Positions 27,259 to 35,938 of a DNA stretch of 64,000 nt are shown in pieces. Within the stretch, counting starts at the first letter, position 1. Each line of letters begins with the position of its first letter. The notes under the pieces were generated by a model. The model saw nothing but the letters and a program-made list of their open reading frames with translations, was not told the origin of the DNA and did not search any database. The stretch lies in the NCBI RefSeq assembly GCF_900176305.1, contig NZ_FWXH01000006.1, positions 1-64,000 of the forward strand. Direction: 5' to 3'. The translations under genes and the position numbers were made by a program. The DNA is from Clostridium acidisoli DSM 12555. GTDB lineage: Bacteria; Bacillota; Clostridia; Clostridiales; Clostridiaceae.

Positions 27259-28785
27259 ATGAGATCGCAAGTTAATGATATTCTTGATGTAGTTACAAGT
27301 AAAAGTAGTACGTATCAGCAAAAACTTTTTAATTTAGCAAATGTAGCAGAAAGACTTGTTGACCCAAAAGAAGTTTTAGGATATACAGATGAAGAAATGA
27401 TGTATATTGAAAATAATATGATATGTGATTTAAATGAGGGTTATGCAATATATAGACCAAGATATATTGTTCCAGATTACAATGTACTTTTAATAAATGG
27501 ATGTAAATTCTTAAGTATAGAACCACCAAAAGATTTAGATGAACTTCTTGATAGTTTACTTATTTTATATAGTCATGTTCCATCAATAACATCTTTTCCT
27601 GTTTTTATAGGAGATTTGGATAAACTTATGGAGCCATTTATAACAGATGATGAGAAGGACTATATAAAAATAAAAAGATTTTTAAATCATATTGATAAAA
27701 CAATAGTAGATTCTTTTTGTCATGCAGATATTGGTCCAGAAAAAACAAGGGCTGGAGAGCTTATATTGAAGGCTGTAGTTGAACTACAAAATCCAACTCC
27801 AAATATGACAATAAGATATGATAAAGATATAACACCAAAAGATTTTGCACTAAAAGCAGCAGAAGCATGCTTAAAAGTATCAAAACCTTCATTTAGTAAT
27901 AACAAAATGTATAACCAAGATGTTGGAGATCACAGAATAGTAAGTTGTTATAATGCGCTTCCACTTGCTGGTGGAGCTTATACCCTTCCAAGACTTAGAC
28001 TTGGAACTATAGTTAAGGGGGTAAAGTCCTTTGATGAACTTATAAATGATAGATTGCCTAAAGTTACAAAGGCAATGGCAACAATGATAGACAAGAGGGT
28101 ACGGTTTATTGTTGAAAAATCAAATTTTTTTGAATCTTCTTTTCTTGTTAAGGAAGGTTTTATTAAAAGAGAAAATTTCTCTGCAATGTTTGGAATTGTA
28201 GGACTTGCAGATGCAGTCAATTATGTTTTAAAACTTGAGGGACTTGATGAAAAGTTTGGAACTTCAAAAAGAGGTGACGAAATTGGTCACAGCATATTAG
28301 AACTTGTTGATAATATAGCAAATACTCACGAAGCAGTATATTGTGAAAGAACAAATAATAGATACCTTATGCATGCACAAGTTGGTGCAGACCTTAGTGA
28401 AGAAGATAAGGATAACACACCAGCACATAGAATAAGAGTTGGTGAGGAGCCAATTTTGCCAAAGCACCTTAAACAAGCTGCACCTTTCCACAAATACTTT
28501 ACGTCAGGTACAGGTGATTTATTTGCTTTAGATCAAACTTATTTAAATCATGTAGATGCAGTACTAGATATTATTGAAGGTGCCTTTGAAGAAGGTGCAA
28601 GATATATAACAACTTATCTTCACAATACTGATCTTGTAAGGGTAACTGGATATTTGGTTAAAAAGAGTGATGTTATGAAGGTACAAAATGGTGAACCTGT
28701 ACTTAGAGATACGGAAATAATGGGCTTTGGTACAAATAATAATGCTCATGTATTTGAAAGAAGAGTAAGAAAAGATGGAAAATAA
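27259..28785 (+). CDS. yjjI: YjjI family glycyl-radical enzyme
   Basis: This 508-residue protein matches the YjjI (DUF3029) family, a short branch of glycyl-radical enzymes. The probable radical glycine lies in RVTGYLV, near residue 465. A candidate active-site cysteine is in IVSCYNALPLAGGAYTLPRL (about residue 229). The substrate and product are unknown for this family. It overlaps by 11 bp with its activase gene yjjW and is only 26 bp behind the sensor kinase gene, suggesting one transcript. Oxygen sensitivity is expected because the glycyl radical is cleaved by oxygen. Confidence 0.9.
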   Translation: MRSQVNDILDVVTSKSSTYQQKLFNLANVAERLVDPKEVLGYTDEEMMYIENNMICDLNEGYAIYRPRYIVPDYNVLLINGCKFLSIEPPKDLDELLDSLLILYSHVPSITSFPVFIGDLDKLMEPFITDDEKDYIKIKRFLNHIDKTIVDSFCHADIGPEKTRAGELILKAVVELQNPTPNMTIRYDKDITPKDFALKAAEACLKVSKPSFSNNKMYNQDVGDHRIVSCYNALPLAGGAYTLPRLRLGTIVKGVKSFDELINDRLPKVTKAMATMIDKRVRFIVEKSNFFESSFLVKEGFIKRENFSAMFGIVGLADAVNYVLKLEGLDEKFGTSKRGDEIGHSILELVDNIANTHEAVYCERTNNRYLMHAQVGADLSEEDKDNTPAHRIRVGEEPILPKHLKQAAPFHKYFTSGTGDLFALDQTYLNHVDAVLDIIEGAFEEGARYITTYLHNTDLVRVTGYLVKKSDVMKVQNGEPVLRDTEIMGFGTNNNAHVFERRVRKDGK

Positions 28786-29617
28786 GGCTATTGTAAACAA
28801 AATAATACCTTTTTCTAATGTGGATGGACCTGGCAACAGGCTGTCCATATTTTTTCAAAAATGTAATGTAAGTTGTATTTATTGTCACAATCATGAAACA
28901 ATAAATGAATGTAGGAATTGTAAAATATGTATAGGTAAATGTCCCAAAGGTGCTATAAGTTTTGTAGAAAATAAAGTTGTGTATAATGAAGAAAAATGCT
29001 CGGAATGTGATACTTGTATAAAAGTTTGTCCTTACAGTTCATCTCCAAGGACAAAGGAATATACAGTTAAAGAACTGGTAAAGATTATTGATGAATATAA
29101 ATCCTTTGTACGTGGAATTACGGTTTCAGGTGGAGAGGCGACTTTAAGAGCACCTTTTGTAACAGAATTGTTTAAAGAGGTAAAAAAACTTGGGCTTACA
29201 TGTTTTGTAGATACAAATGGATTTTTTAATATAGATTCCATAGGTGAACTTATAGATGTAACAGATAAGTTTATGGTAGATATAAAAGCAGTGGATAAAA
29301 TTAAAGAACTATGTGGTGTAAATTTAGAAAACAATTTGGAAAATTTAAAGTATCTTTTAGATTTGGATAAAATTTATGAGGTCAGAACAGTTCTTATAAA
29401 AAAATATATGGATTTAGAAAATACAGTTAAAACTGTTTCTAATATTTTAAAGGATTATCCGGATGTTATATATAAACTTATAAGAGTTCATAGCATTGGA
29501 CTTAGAGAAGAACAAAAAGAAATAATAAATGGAAACATACCAACTCAGGAAGAAGTAAAGAAGCTCGGGAAAACGGCAGAAAAAATGGGAGTCAAGAAAG
29601 TAGAATATATTTTGTAA
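28775..29617 (+). CDS. yjjW: YjjW family glycyl-radical enzyme activase
   Basis: This 280-residue radical SAM activase has the cluster motif C-x3-C-x2-C in KCNVSCIYCHNH (about residue 30) and an inserted ferredoxin domain with two [4Fe-4S] motifs, CRNCKICIGKCPKGAI and CSECDTCIKVCPYS. Later motifs include TVSGGEATL and VDTNGFF. It should generate the glycyl radical on YjjI using S-adenosylmethionine. ATG at 28775 overlaps the end of yjjI, as expected for a stoichiometric pair. Confidence 0.92.
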   Translation: MENKAIVNKIIPFSNVDGPGNRLSIFFQKCNVSCIYCHNHETINECRNCKICIGKCPKGAISFVENKVVYNEEKCSECDTCIKVCPYSSSPRTKEYTVKELVKIIDEYKSFVRGITVSGGEATLRAPFVTELFKEVKKLGLTCFVDTNGFFNIDSIGELIDVTDKFMVDIKAVDKIKELCGVNLENNLENLKYLLDLDKIYEVRTVLIKKYMDLENTVKTVSNILKDYPDVIYKLIRVHSIGLREEQKEIINGNIPTQEEVKKLGKTAEKMGVKKVEYIL

Positions 29618-29640
29618 TCTTTGAATTGTATTCAGTCATA

Positions 29641-29707
29641 ATAGTGAGAAATTGCGAAGTATTGGTGAAGGGTTTTTCACCTATGCTTCGCAATTTCTTT
29701 ATAGTAT
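29641..29707. repeat. Modular foldback repeat, copy C (minimal, ~67 bp)
   Basis: The terminal inverted repeats GAGAAATTGCGAAGTA (29646-29661) and TGCTTCGCAATTTCTTTAT (29684-29702) enclose only TTGGTGAAGGGTTTTTCACC, whose ends pair as a nested inner hairpin. It appears to be the empty or basal form of the family. It lies between convergent yjjW and the YitT gene and could act as a terminator. Confidence 0.8.
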
Positions 29708-29715
29708 AAAACATA

Positions 29716-30576
29716 TTATGATTCCTTGTGAAGATTGAAGCCTCTACCAAGAACCTCATGGGTATTACTAATTATAATAAACGCAGATGGATCTATTGCT
29801 TCAACCATATTCTTAAACCTTGTAATTTCTGATTGCTCCATAACTACCATCAAAACAGTACGGCTTTCTTCAGTATAACCACCTAGACCTGATAACTTAG
29901 TTAGACCTCTATTTAAATTTTTTAAGATAATCTTACTTATTTCATCTGATTTATCTGAAACTACAAAGGCAACTTTAGAACTTGTAAAACCAAGCTGTAT
30001 TAAGTCTATTGCTTTGCTTGTTAAAAAAATTGAAATAAGGGCATATAGAACCTTATCAGGGCTAAAAACTATTGAAGCAGATATTACAACACATGCATCG
30101 GTTAGCATTTGACATTTGCCCATACTAAACCCAGTATACTTATTCACTATGCTAGCAATTATTGATAGACCACCTGTGGATGCATTTCCTTTAAATACTA
30201 ATCCAAGGCCTATACCAACCACTAAGCCCCCATATATGGAGGCTAGAAGTGGATTTAATGTAATAGCAGGTATATTTTTTGTTAGGAAAATAAAAAATGG
30301 TAAAAAGAAAGAACCAACAACTGTTCTAAGACCATACAGTTTACCAAGTATAATTAAACCTAGAAAAAAAAGTGGTATATTTAAGGCAAATTGGGTAATA
30401 GCAGGTTGAACTCCAAATACATGTTTGATAATAACTGAAATACCAGCCACTCCTCCAGAAGCAATATCATTTGGATTAAGAAAAACGTTAAAACCCAAAG
30501 CTGTTAAAAAAGAGCCGAGCAGTATTTCTAAATTTTCAACTATTTGAGAATGAACTTTGGGCAAGCTTCTAATCAT
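29716..30576 (-). CDS. YitT family membrane protein (DUF161/DUF2179)
   Basis: This 286-residue protein has five or six membrane helices (for example LLGSFLTALGFNVFLNPNDI and GLGLVFKGNASTGGLSIIAS) and a C-terminal cytoplasmic DUF2179 domain from about residue 205, with SRTVLMVVMEQSEITRFKNM and DPSAFIIISNTHEVLGRGF. This is the YitT/YqfU architecture, whose transport role is undefined. GGAGGAC precedes the ATG. It lies 30 bp after the M42 peptidase gene on the same strand. Confidence 0.9.
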   Translation of the reverse strand: MIRSLPKVHSQIVENLEILLGSFLTALGFNVFLNPNDIASGGVAGISVIIKHVFGVQPAITQFALNIPLFFLGLIILGKLYGLRTVVGSFFLPFFIFLTKNIPAITLNPLLASIYGGLVVGIGLGLVFKGNASTGGLSIIASIVNKYTGFSMGKCQMLTDACVVISASIVFSPDKVLYALISIFLTSKAIDLIQLGFTSSKVAFVVSDKSDEISKIILKNLNRGLTKLSGLGGYTEESRTVLMVVMEQSEITRFKNMVEAIDPSAFIIISNTHEVLGRGFNLHKES

Positions 30577-30606
30577 AAAAAGTCCTCCAACCTCGTAATT
30601 TTATTA

Positions 30607-31638
30607 TTACTTAACTACGCAATATTTCAAAATTAAGTCTAATGTAGAAGTTATACCATCCATATGAGTTCTTTCATATCCATGTGAGGCAAAAACTCCT
30701 GTTCCTATTAAAGCTGTACGTATATCAAAACCAGCTTTTAAAGCAGCTGAAGCATCAGAACTGTAATTAGGATAAACATCCACCTTATATGAAATATTTT
30801 CTTCTTTGCATAGGTCTACAAGTCTTTTCCTAAGGTGTAGATCATAAGGACCAGAGGAGTCTTTAGCACATATACAAACACTGTATTCAGAAGAATTTTG
30901 TCCAGTACCTGGTGCCCCCATGTCTACAGCTATAAATTCAGTAGTATTATTAGGAATTGAGGAAGCACCATGGCCAACTTCTTCGTAAGTACTAAATAAA
31001 AAATTTGTGGTATATGGTAATTTAATATTGTTTTCTTTAATATATTTTAATGTATATAAGAAAATAGCGGTACTTGCCTTATCATCAAGATGTCTACTTT
31101 TTACATAACCACTATCCGTGAAAGTAGTTCTTGAATCAAAGGTTATAAAGTCGCCGACTTCTATAGAAAGATTTAGAACGTCTTCCTTTGAAGTAACTTT
31201 TTCATCAAGAACAACTTCCATATTTGAAGGTTCCCTTTTTAAATCTTTTGCATCACTATGAATGTGAACAGATGGTTTTATAGTTTGAATAGTTCCAGTA
31301 TAGCTTTTGCCATCAAGGGTTTCAATAGTACAATTTTCACCTTCAATTGAATTCATCATAAAACCACCAATTGGTGTAAGTGCAAGGCGACCATCAGATT
31401 TTATTTCCTTAACCATTGCACCTAAGGTGTCTATATGACAGGAAAAGGTTCTAACTTTATCTTTATTTTCACCTTCAAAAGTTGCAACTACATTACCTTT
31501 GTTTGTTGAATAGTAATATATATCCAAAAGATGAAGCTCTTCTTTAATATAGTCCATTAAATTATCAGTAAAACCAGTTGGACTTGGAATTGTAAGGATA
31601 TTTTTTAAATAATATTTTAGTTTGTCTAAGTTATACAT
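30607..31638 (-). CDS. M42 family metallopeptidase
   Basis: This 343-residue cytoplasmic aminopeptidase/glucanase-like protein shows the cocatalytic metal ligands: His-x-Asp in FSCHIDTLGAMV, SRHLDDKAS, the Glu pair in FSTYEEVGHGAS and Asp in FIAVDMGAPG. The C-terminal MDGITSTLDL carries the family's final region. Members are dodecameric leucyl/glutamyl aminopeptidases. AGGAGGA precedes the ATG at 31638. It is probably transcribed with the YitT gene. Confidence 0.9.
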   Translation of the reverse strand: MYNLDKLKYYLKNILTIPSPTGFTDNLMDYIKEELHLLDIYYYSTNKGNVVATFEGENKDKVRTFSCHIDTLGAMVKEIKSDGRLALTPIGGFMMNSIEGENCTIETLDGKSYTGTIQTIKPSVHIHSDAKDLKREPSNMEVVLDEKVTSKEDVLNLSIEVGDFITFDSRTTFTDSGYVKSRHLDDKASTAIFLYTLKYIKENNIKLPYTTNFLFSTYEEVGHGASSIPNNTTEFIAVDMGAPGTGQNSSEYSVCICAKDSSGPYDLHLRKRLVDLCKEENISYKVDVYPNYSSDASAALKAGFDIRTALIGTGVFASHGYERTHMDGITSTLDLILKYCVVK

Positions 31639-31803
31639 TTTTTTCCTCCTATATGTTGTGTTTAAATATAAAATATATAATTAGGATAATTTTATCATAT
31701 AAATCAGTTTTTAAAAACTTTATATTTTATTAAGATTATATAAGTATTATCATAAGGACTTTTGTAGTATAATAATAAAGAAAAAAGTGAGAGGGGGGTA
31801 CTT

Positions 31804-33051
31804 ATGAAGAAAAATGTACTTATTATAGGAATCATAAGTTTTATAGTTATTATAGCAGGAATTTCTATTCCAACATACAAAATTTATTCAAAAGTAAAAA
31901 GTTTTGATAATTACATTTATCCTACTGTAAAAATAAATGGCGAAGATGTATCGGGAAAAACAGTAGATGAAGCTAAAAAACTTTTATCGGATAAATATCA
32001 AACACCAATTGGTAATAAAAAGATAAACATTAAAGTTAATGATAAAACTTACACAATTAATTATTCCCAAATTGAAGCAAAATATGATATTGATAAAGCA
32101 GTTACAGATGCTTTTAATTACGGAAGAGATAAGAGTGTGATTGATAAATATAAACTTATAAAAACACCAGTATTAAAATCAATTCAATTATCATTTAATT
32201 ACAATGTGAAACCTATTGATGACTTAATTAGTAATATAAAAAAAGATGTAAACAAGGATCCTAAAAATGGATCTGTTACAAAAAGTGGTGGAGGTTTTAG
32301 TATAACACCAGATGTAGATGGATATAAATTAAAAGATGATGAACTGAAGAAAAATATAATAGCATCAATAAATGGTGATTTAGGTCAAGATTCTAATGTT
32401 CAAGCCAATATAGAAGTTATAAAGGCTAATAGAACAAAAGAAAAACTTGCAGGAATAAATACTTTAGTGTCAACTTTCAGTACTAGTTATGGACCTATAT
32501 CAAGTCCTCAAAGAGCAACTAACATTACACTTGCTACCAATGCAATTAATGGACTAGTACTTATGCCAGGAGAAACATTTAGTTTTAATGGTGTTGTAGG
32601 TGAAAGAACGGCGGCAAAAGGATATCAGGCAGCACCAGTAGATATAGGAACAAAAACAGCTATGGGATTAGGCGGTGGAATTTGCCAGGTATCTACAACT
32701 CTATACAATTCAGTGTTGCTGGCTGGAATTAAGGCAACGGTAAGAATGCATCATACAATTCCATCAGTTTATGTGCCACTTGGATTTGATGCTACAGTTG
32801 ATTATGGAAATCTAGATTATCAATTTAAAAATACTTTAAGCTATCCAATATATATTGAAGGAAGTTCAGCCAATGGTACAGAAACTTTTAATATATATTC
32901 AGACAAGAGTTTACTAATCAAAACCTACAAGGTAGTTAATAATGTTGATCCTAGCGGTAAAAAGGTAAAAGTTTACCTTCAAACTTACCAAAATGGACAA
33001 ATGACAGCAAATGATTTAATAGCAAATGATGTTTATCCACCATCAAATTAG
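31804..33051 (+). CDS. VanW family protein
   Basis: This 415-residue protein has one N-terminal membrane helix (LIIGIISFIVIIAGISI) and an extracytoplasmic PG-binding-4-like region (about residues 40-200; INGEDVSGKTVDEAKKLL). A VanW domain follows, with MPGETFSFNGVVGERTAAKG, GIGTK-type GGGICQVSTTLYNSVLLAGI and MHHTIPSVYVPLGFDATVDY. These proteins are linked to the cell wall; their activity is unknown and this one is not in a vancomycin cluster. GAGAGGGGGG precedes the ATG. It ends in a strong hairpin. Confidence 0.88.
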   Translation: MKKNVLIIGIISFIVIIAGISIPTYKIYSKVKSFDNYIYPTVKINGEDVSGKTVDEAKKLLSDKYQTPIGNKKINIKVNDKTYTINYSQIEAKYDIDKAVTDAFNYGRDKSVIDKYKLIKTPVLKSIQLSFNYNVKPIDDLISNIKKDVNKDPKNGSVTKSGGGFSITPDVDGYKLKDDELKKNIIASINGDLGQDSNVQANIEVIKANRTKEKLAGINTLVSTFSTSYGPISSPQRATNITLATNAINGLVLMPGETFSFNGVVGERTAAKGYQAAPVDIGTKTAMGLGGGICQVSTTLYNSVLLAGIKATVRMHHTIPSVYVPLGFDATVDYGNLDYQFKNTLSYPIYIEGSSANGTETFNIYSDKSLLIKTYKVVNNVDPSGKKVKVYLQTYQNGQMTANDLIANDVYPPSN

Positions 33052-33064
33052 TATATAGAGGTTT

Positions 33065-33102
33065 AAGTTTCAGACAAAGATATATAACTTTGTCTGAAAC
33101 TT
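33065..33102 (+). terminator. Terminator after VanW gene
   Basis: AAGTTTCAGACAAAG (33065-33079) pairs exactly with CTTTGTCTGAAACTT (33088-33102). The T run is poor. A -10-like TATAAT (33107-33112) for the tRNA lies right after it. Confidence 0.65.
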
Positions 33103-33129
33103 ATGATATAATATATAAGAATTATTTAT

Positions 33130-33213
33130 GCGGGTATGGCGGAATTGGCAGACGCGCTAGTTTCAGGTATTAGTGGCTTAGCCGTGCAGGTTCGAATCCT
33201 GTTATCCGCACCA
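33130..33213 (+). tRNA. tRNA-Leu (anticodon CAG)
   Basis: This is an 84-nt class II tRNA. The acceptor arms GCGGGTA and TATCCGC pair (one G-T), followed by discriminator A and an encoded CCA. The anticodon stem CTAGT/ATTAG closes the loop TTCAGGT, giving anticodon CAG for codon CUG. The variable arm TGGCTTAGCCG and the T loop GGTTCGAATCC are normal. Confidence 0.95.
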
Positions 33214-33278
33214 AAACAACTCAGAGTTATATAAATTCTATTGATTATCCTAAGTGATGGAAAATATCACAAAAGCAT

Positions 33279-33306
33279 AAGGAGGGACTATAGTCACCTC
33301 CTTTTT
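33279..33306 (+). terminator. Terminator after tRNA-Leu
   Basis: AAGGAGGGACT and AGTCACCTCCTT form a hairpin with one mismatch, followed by TTTTTG. It lies about 65 bp behind the tRNA. Confidence 0.8.
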
Positions 33307-33347
33307 GTGCGTGATTTGTAAATTAATGTAAAGATTTTAATAAATAT

Positions 33348-34532
33348 ATGCTAGGTCAGCTGATTAGCAAAAGTGGAGATACAGTCTTTATGATTGGATT
33401 ACTATGGCTAATACTAGACAGGACAAAATCACCAAAACTGATGGGAGTAGTATTATTCTTTACATATTTACCTCAATTTGCATTAGGACTAATAGCTGGT
33501 TCAATAGTTGATCAATTTGATAGACGTAAGATAATGATAATTTGTGATATTGTTAGGGGAGTAGTGTTATTTATATTTTGCATAATGATAGAATTAAAAA
33601 TTTTTTCAATTTATTTAGTAATTATATTGACGTTTTTATTAGCAAGTGCCAGCGTATTTTTTGGACCTGCTAGCCAAGCTTTTATACCTAACATTGTGCA
33701 AAAAGATTTATTGGTAAGTGCTAATGCTGTAAGTAGTGGGATAGATCAACTGTGTAAGATTATTGGGAATGCAATTGCGGGAATAATTATTGCTACAATA
33801 GGTGTTTATCCACTTTTCATGTTTGATGGCTCTTCATTTTTATTTTCTGCTTTAATGTTATATTTAATTAAATATATTGTAAAGAATAATAAATTTGAAG
33901 ATGTTGATAACAAAATAAGCATAAGTAAAATTGTCAGCGATTCTAAAATGGGCATAAATTTTACTTTAAAAGATAAATTTATAAAAACATTCATTATTCT
34001 ATTAGTTATTTCTAATATATCTTATAGTATAGTCACAACGTTAACTCCTGTATTTTCTGAAAGAGTATTAAAGGCAGGGCCTAAAGGATATGGATATCTT
34101 GAAGCTGTTTTATCTGTGGGCATGTTACTGGGAATATCATTTATAGGCTCAATAAAAGTAAAGAAAGTTGGATACATGTTCATATTTGGAATCATATTTT
34201 CAGGGGTGTCATTGATTTTAGTTGGATTAAATTCAAAGCTTATAATTGTAATGTTTTTATATCTATTATTTGGGTTATCTGATGCCTTTACAGCACCCAT
34301 GTTTGCATATTTTAGATTATATGTAAAAGATGAAATTAGAGGAAGAGTGTTTAGCGTTTTTAATTTAATAGTTTTAAGTGCCGTACCAATATCTATGGCA
34401 ACAATAGGAGTGTTAATGGAGTATTTTGGAACAAAAAACTTCTATATATGTTGTGGAGTAGTATTAATGATGTCATCAATACTAGCATGTTTTTCTCGAA
34501 ATTTCATAAATGCCAGTCTTGAGAATGTTTAA
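33348..34532 (+). CDS. MFS transporter (MFS_3/EntS-like), N-terminally short
   Basis: This 394-residue major facilitator has about 12 helices and the loop motif VDQFDRRKIMIICDIVRG. It begins at MLGQLISKSGDTVFMIGLLW, which corresponds to a point inside the first helix of relatives, so roughly 10-20 residues seem missing. No ribosome site precedes ATG 33348, and an in-frame stop lies at 33324. Either the start has been lost through rearrangement just after the tRNA-Leu terminator, or translation is poor. By family it would export a drug or macrolide-like compound. It may be a decaying gene. Confidence 0.65.
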   Translation: MLGQLISKSGDTVFMIGLLWLILDRTKSPKLMGVVLFFTYLPQFALGLIAGSIVDQFDRRKIMIICDIVRGVVLFIFCIMIELKIFSIYLVIILTFLLASASVFFGPASQAFIPNIVQKDLLVSANAVSSGIDQLCKIIGNAIAGIIIATIGVYPLFMFDGSSFLFSALMLYLIKYIVKNNKFEDVDNKISISKIVSDSKMGINFTLKDKFIKTFIILLVISNISYSIVTTLTPVFSERVLKAGPKGYGYLEAVLSVGMLLGISFIGSIKVKKVGYMFIFGIIFSGVSLILVGLNSKLIIVMFLYLLFGLSDAFTAPMFAYFRLYVKDEIRGRVFSVFNLIVLSAVPISMATIGVLMEYFGTKNFYICCGVVLMMSSILACFSRNFINASLENV

Positions 34533-34535
34533 AAT

Positions 34536-34642
34536 CATATTGAAAATAATATAGGATATTTTAAAGGTATTATCAAAGGCAACAAGTACCGCCATCCCAA
34601 TGCAAGTTCCAATTTGTCTTCCAGCATGGATTATTTCCGAGT
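34536..34642 (-). pseudogene. Possible remnant of a DHA2 drug transporter
   Basis: Read on the minus strand straight after the ROK gene stop, a frame without its own start encodes SEIIHAGRQIGTCIGMAVLV. This resembles the conserved RQIGG-x-G-x-A segment in the C-terminal half of EmrB/QacA-type transporters. Nothing of the rest of such a gene is visible. It is short and could be chance. Confidence 0.3.
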
Positions 34643-35776
34643 CTATCTTTCCATTAAAAATTTTTCACTTGATAGGAAACTTGCGCCAATAGCTGTAGAA
34701 TTACCATTTAAATTTGATTTGGTAATTACAACCTTATTATTAATTTTAGAATGAAGACAATTTTTAATTTTTTCTATAGTACCATCTATTTCATTAGTGA
34801 ATCTGCTATTAATAATAATCTTTTCTGGATTGAAGGTGTTATTTAAGTTATTGATGGCTATTGATATATAGCTAATAAACTCATCAAGCATTTCTATAGC
34901 TGTTTTCTCTCCTAATAAAATATTATTCTTAAACTGGTTAAAATCTAGGGCATTTCCACCTTTTTTTTGTCTATACATATTTAAAATGGTTAATTCGGAA
35001 GCATATTGTTCTAGGCAGCCTTGATTACCACAAGGGCATGGCCTTCCACCTTTTAATACTATTGTATGACCTACTTCACCACTGGAACCATTAAATCCGT
35101 GGAATAATTTTCCGTCTAAAATGAGTCCAGCACCTACGCCTGAATGAACATTAATACAAATAATATTATCTATGCTGACATTTGTATTTTTCTCAGCAAT
35201 TGCAGATAGGCTTGCTTCATTTTCAATGAAAACTGGCATATTAAATTCTTTAGATAATTTATCAGCCAAGGGGAAGTCTTTAAGATCATAATAAGGTGTG
35301 AAATTAATATTATTATTTTCAACAGTACCATGAATACCTATACCAACGCCTATAATACCATAGTAGGTAGGGGGCATAGAAGAACAAAAATATTGTATGG
35401 TTCTATTAATATAATATAAAATGTTTTCTTTAGTTATGCTATCTACTTTTATATTGTAATGATCTACAATTGTGCCATTTAAATTTGTTAATACTGAGGA
35501 AATATAATCAACTCTTATGTCGATTCCTACGGAAAGTCCTGCATCTTGGCGAAATTTTAACATGATTGGTTTTCGACCACCGTTACTTTCGCCTATTCCT
35601 TCTTCATAGACTAGTTTTCTTTCTAATAAAGTTTGGACTATAGCTGATATTGTTGCCTTGTTCAAATCTAACGCTTTGGCTATATCAGCACGATAAACTA
35701 AATCTTTTTGTATTATCATAGATAAAACAGAGTTTTCATTCTTCTTCCTAATTATATACTTGTTAACAGGTTTCAT
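34643..35776 (-). CDS. ROK family transcriptional regulator
   Basis: This 377-residue regulator has an N-terminal winged helix-turn-helix (about residues 15-70; RADIAKALDLNKATISAIVQ) and a ROK sugar-kinase-like domain with GIGIHGTVE, FIENEASLSAIAEK, GVGAGLILDGKLFHG and the zinc motif CPCGNQGCLEQYAS. It is of the XylR/NagC type. It lies downstream of the symporter gene on the same strand with a terminator between them. It probably controls the pentose genes, sensing a sugar or its phosphate. Confidence 0.88.
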   Translation of the reverse strand: MKPVNKYIIRKKNENSVLSMIIQKDLVYRADIAKALDLNKATISAIVQTLLERKLVYEEGIGESNGGRKPIMLKFRQDAGLSVGIDIRVDYISSVLTNLNGTIVDHYNIKVDSITKENILYYINRTIQYFCSSMPPTYYGIIGVGIGIHGTVENNNINFTPYYDLKDFPLADKLSKEFNMPVFIENEASLSAIAEKNTNVSIDNIICINVHSGVGAGLILDGKLFHGFNGSSGEVGHTIVLKGGRPCPCGNQGCLEQYASELTILNMYRQKKGGNALDFNQFKNNILLGEKTAIEMLDEFISYISIAINNLNNTFNPEKIIINSRFTNEIDGTIEKIKNCLHSKINNKVVITKSNLNGNSTAIGASFLSSEKFLMER

Positions 35777-35869
35777 ATCATTTAAAACTCCTTATATGTA
35801 ATATTATATATTATAAGGTTAAAAATAAATAATGTAAATGTACCTTGGATTAATTAAGAAATAAAATTA

Positions 35870-35900
35870 AACCCTTATACACTAAAAGCATAAGGGTTTA
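35870..35900 (-). terminator. Terminator after the symporter gene
   Basis: AACCCTTAT and ATAAGGGTT form the stem around a 13-nt loop. On the minus strand it is followed by TAATTTTATTT. It lies 40 bp beyond the symporter stop codon. Confidence 0.75.
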
Positions 35901-35938
35901 TCAGTAATCTGGATATTAGTTGTCTATAAAAGGCGATT

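Noticed and set aside
31804-33051. Vancomycin-resistance role for the VanW protein
   Set aside because: There are no vanHAX or vanRS genes around it; VanW-domain proteins are common in clostridia without resistance.
33130-33213. tRNA-Leu as an attachment site of an integrated element
   Set aside because: I found no second copy of the tRNA 3' end (GGTTCGAATCCTGTTATC) downstream and no integrase gene; only a looser rearrangement boundary is proposed.
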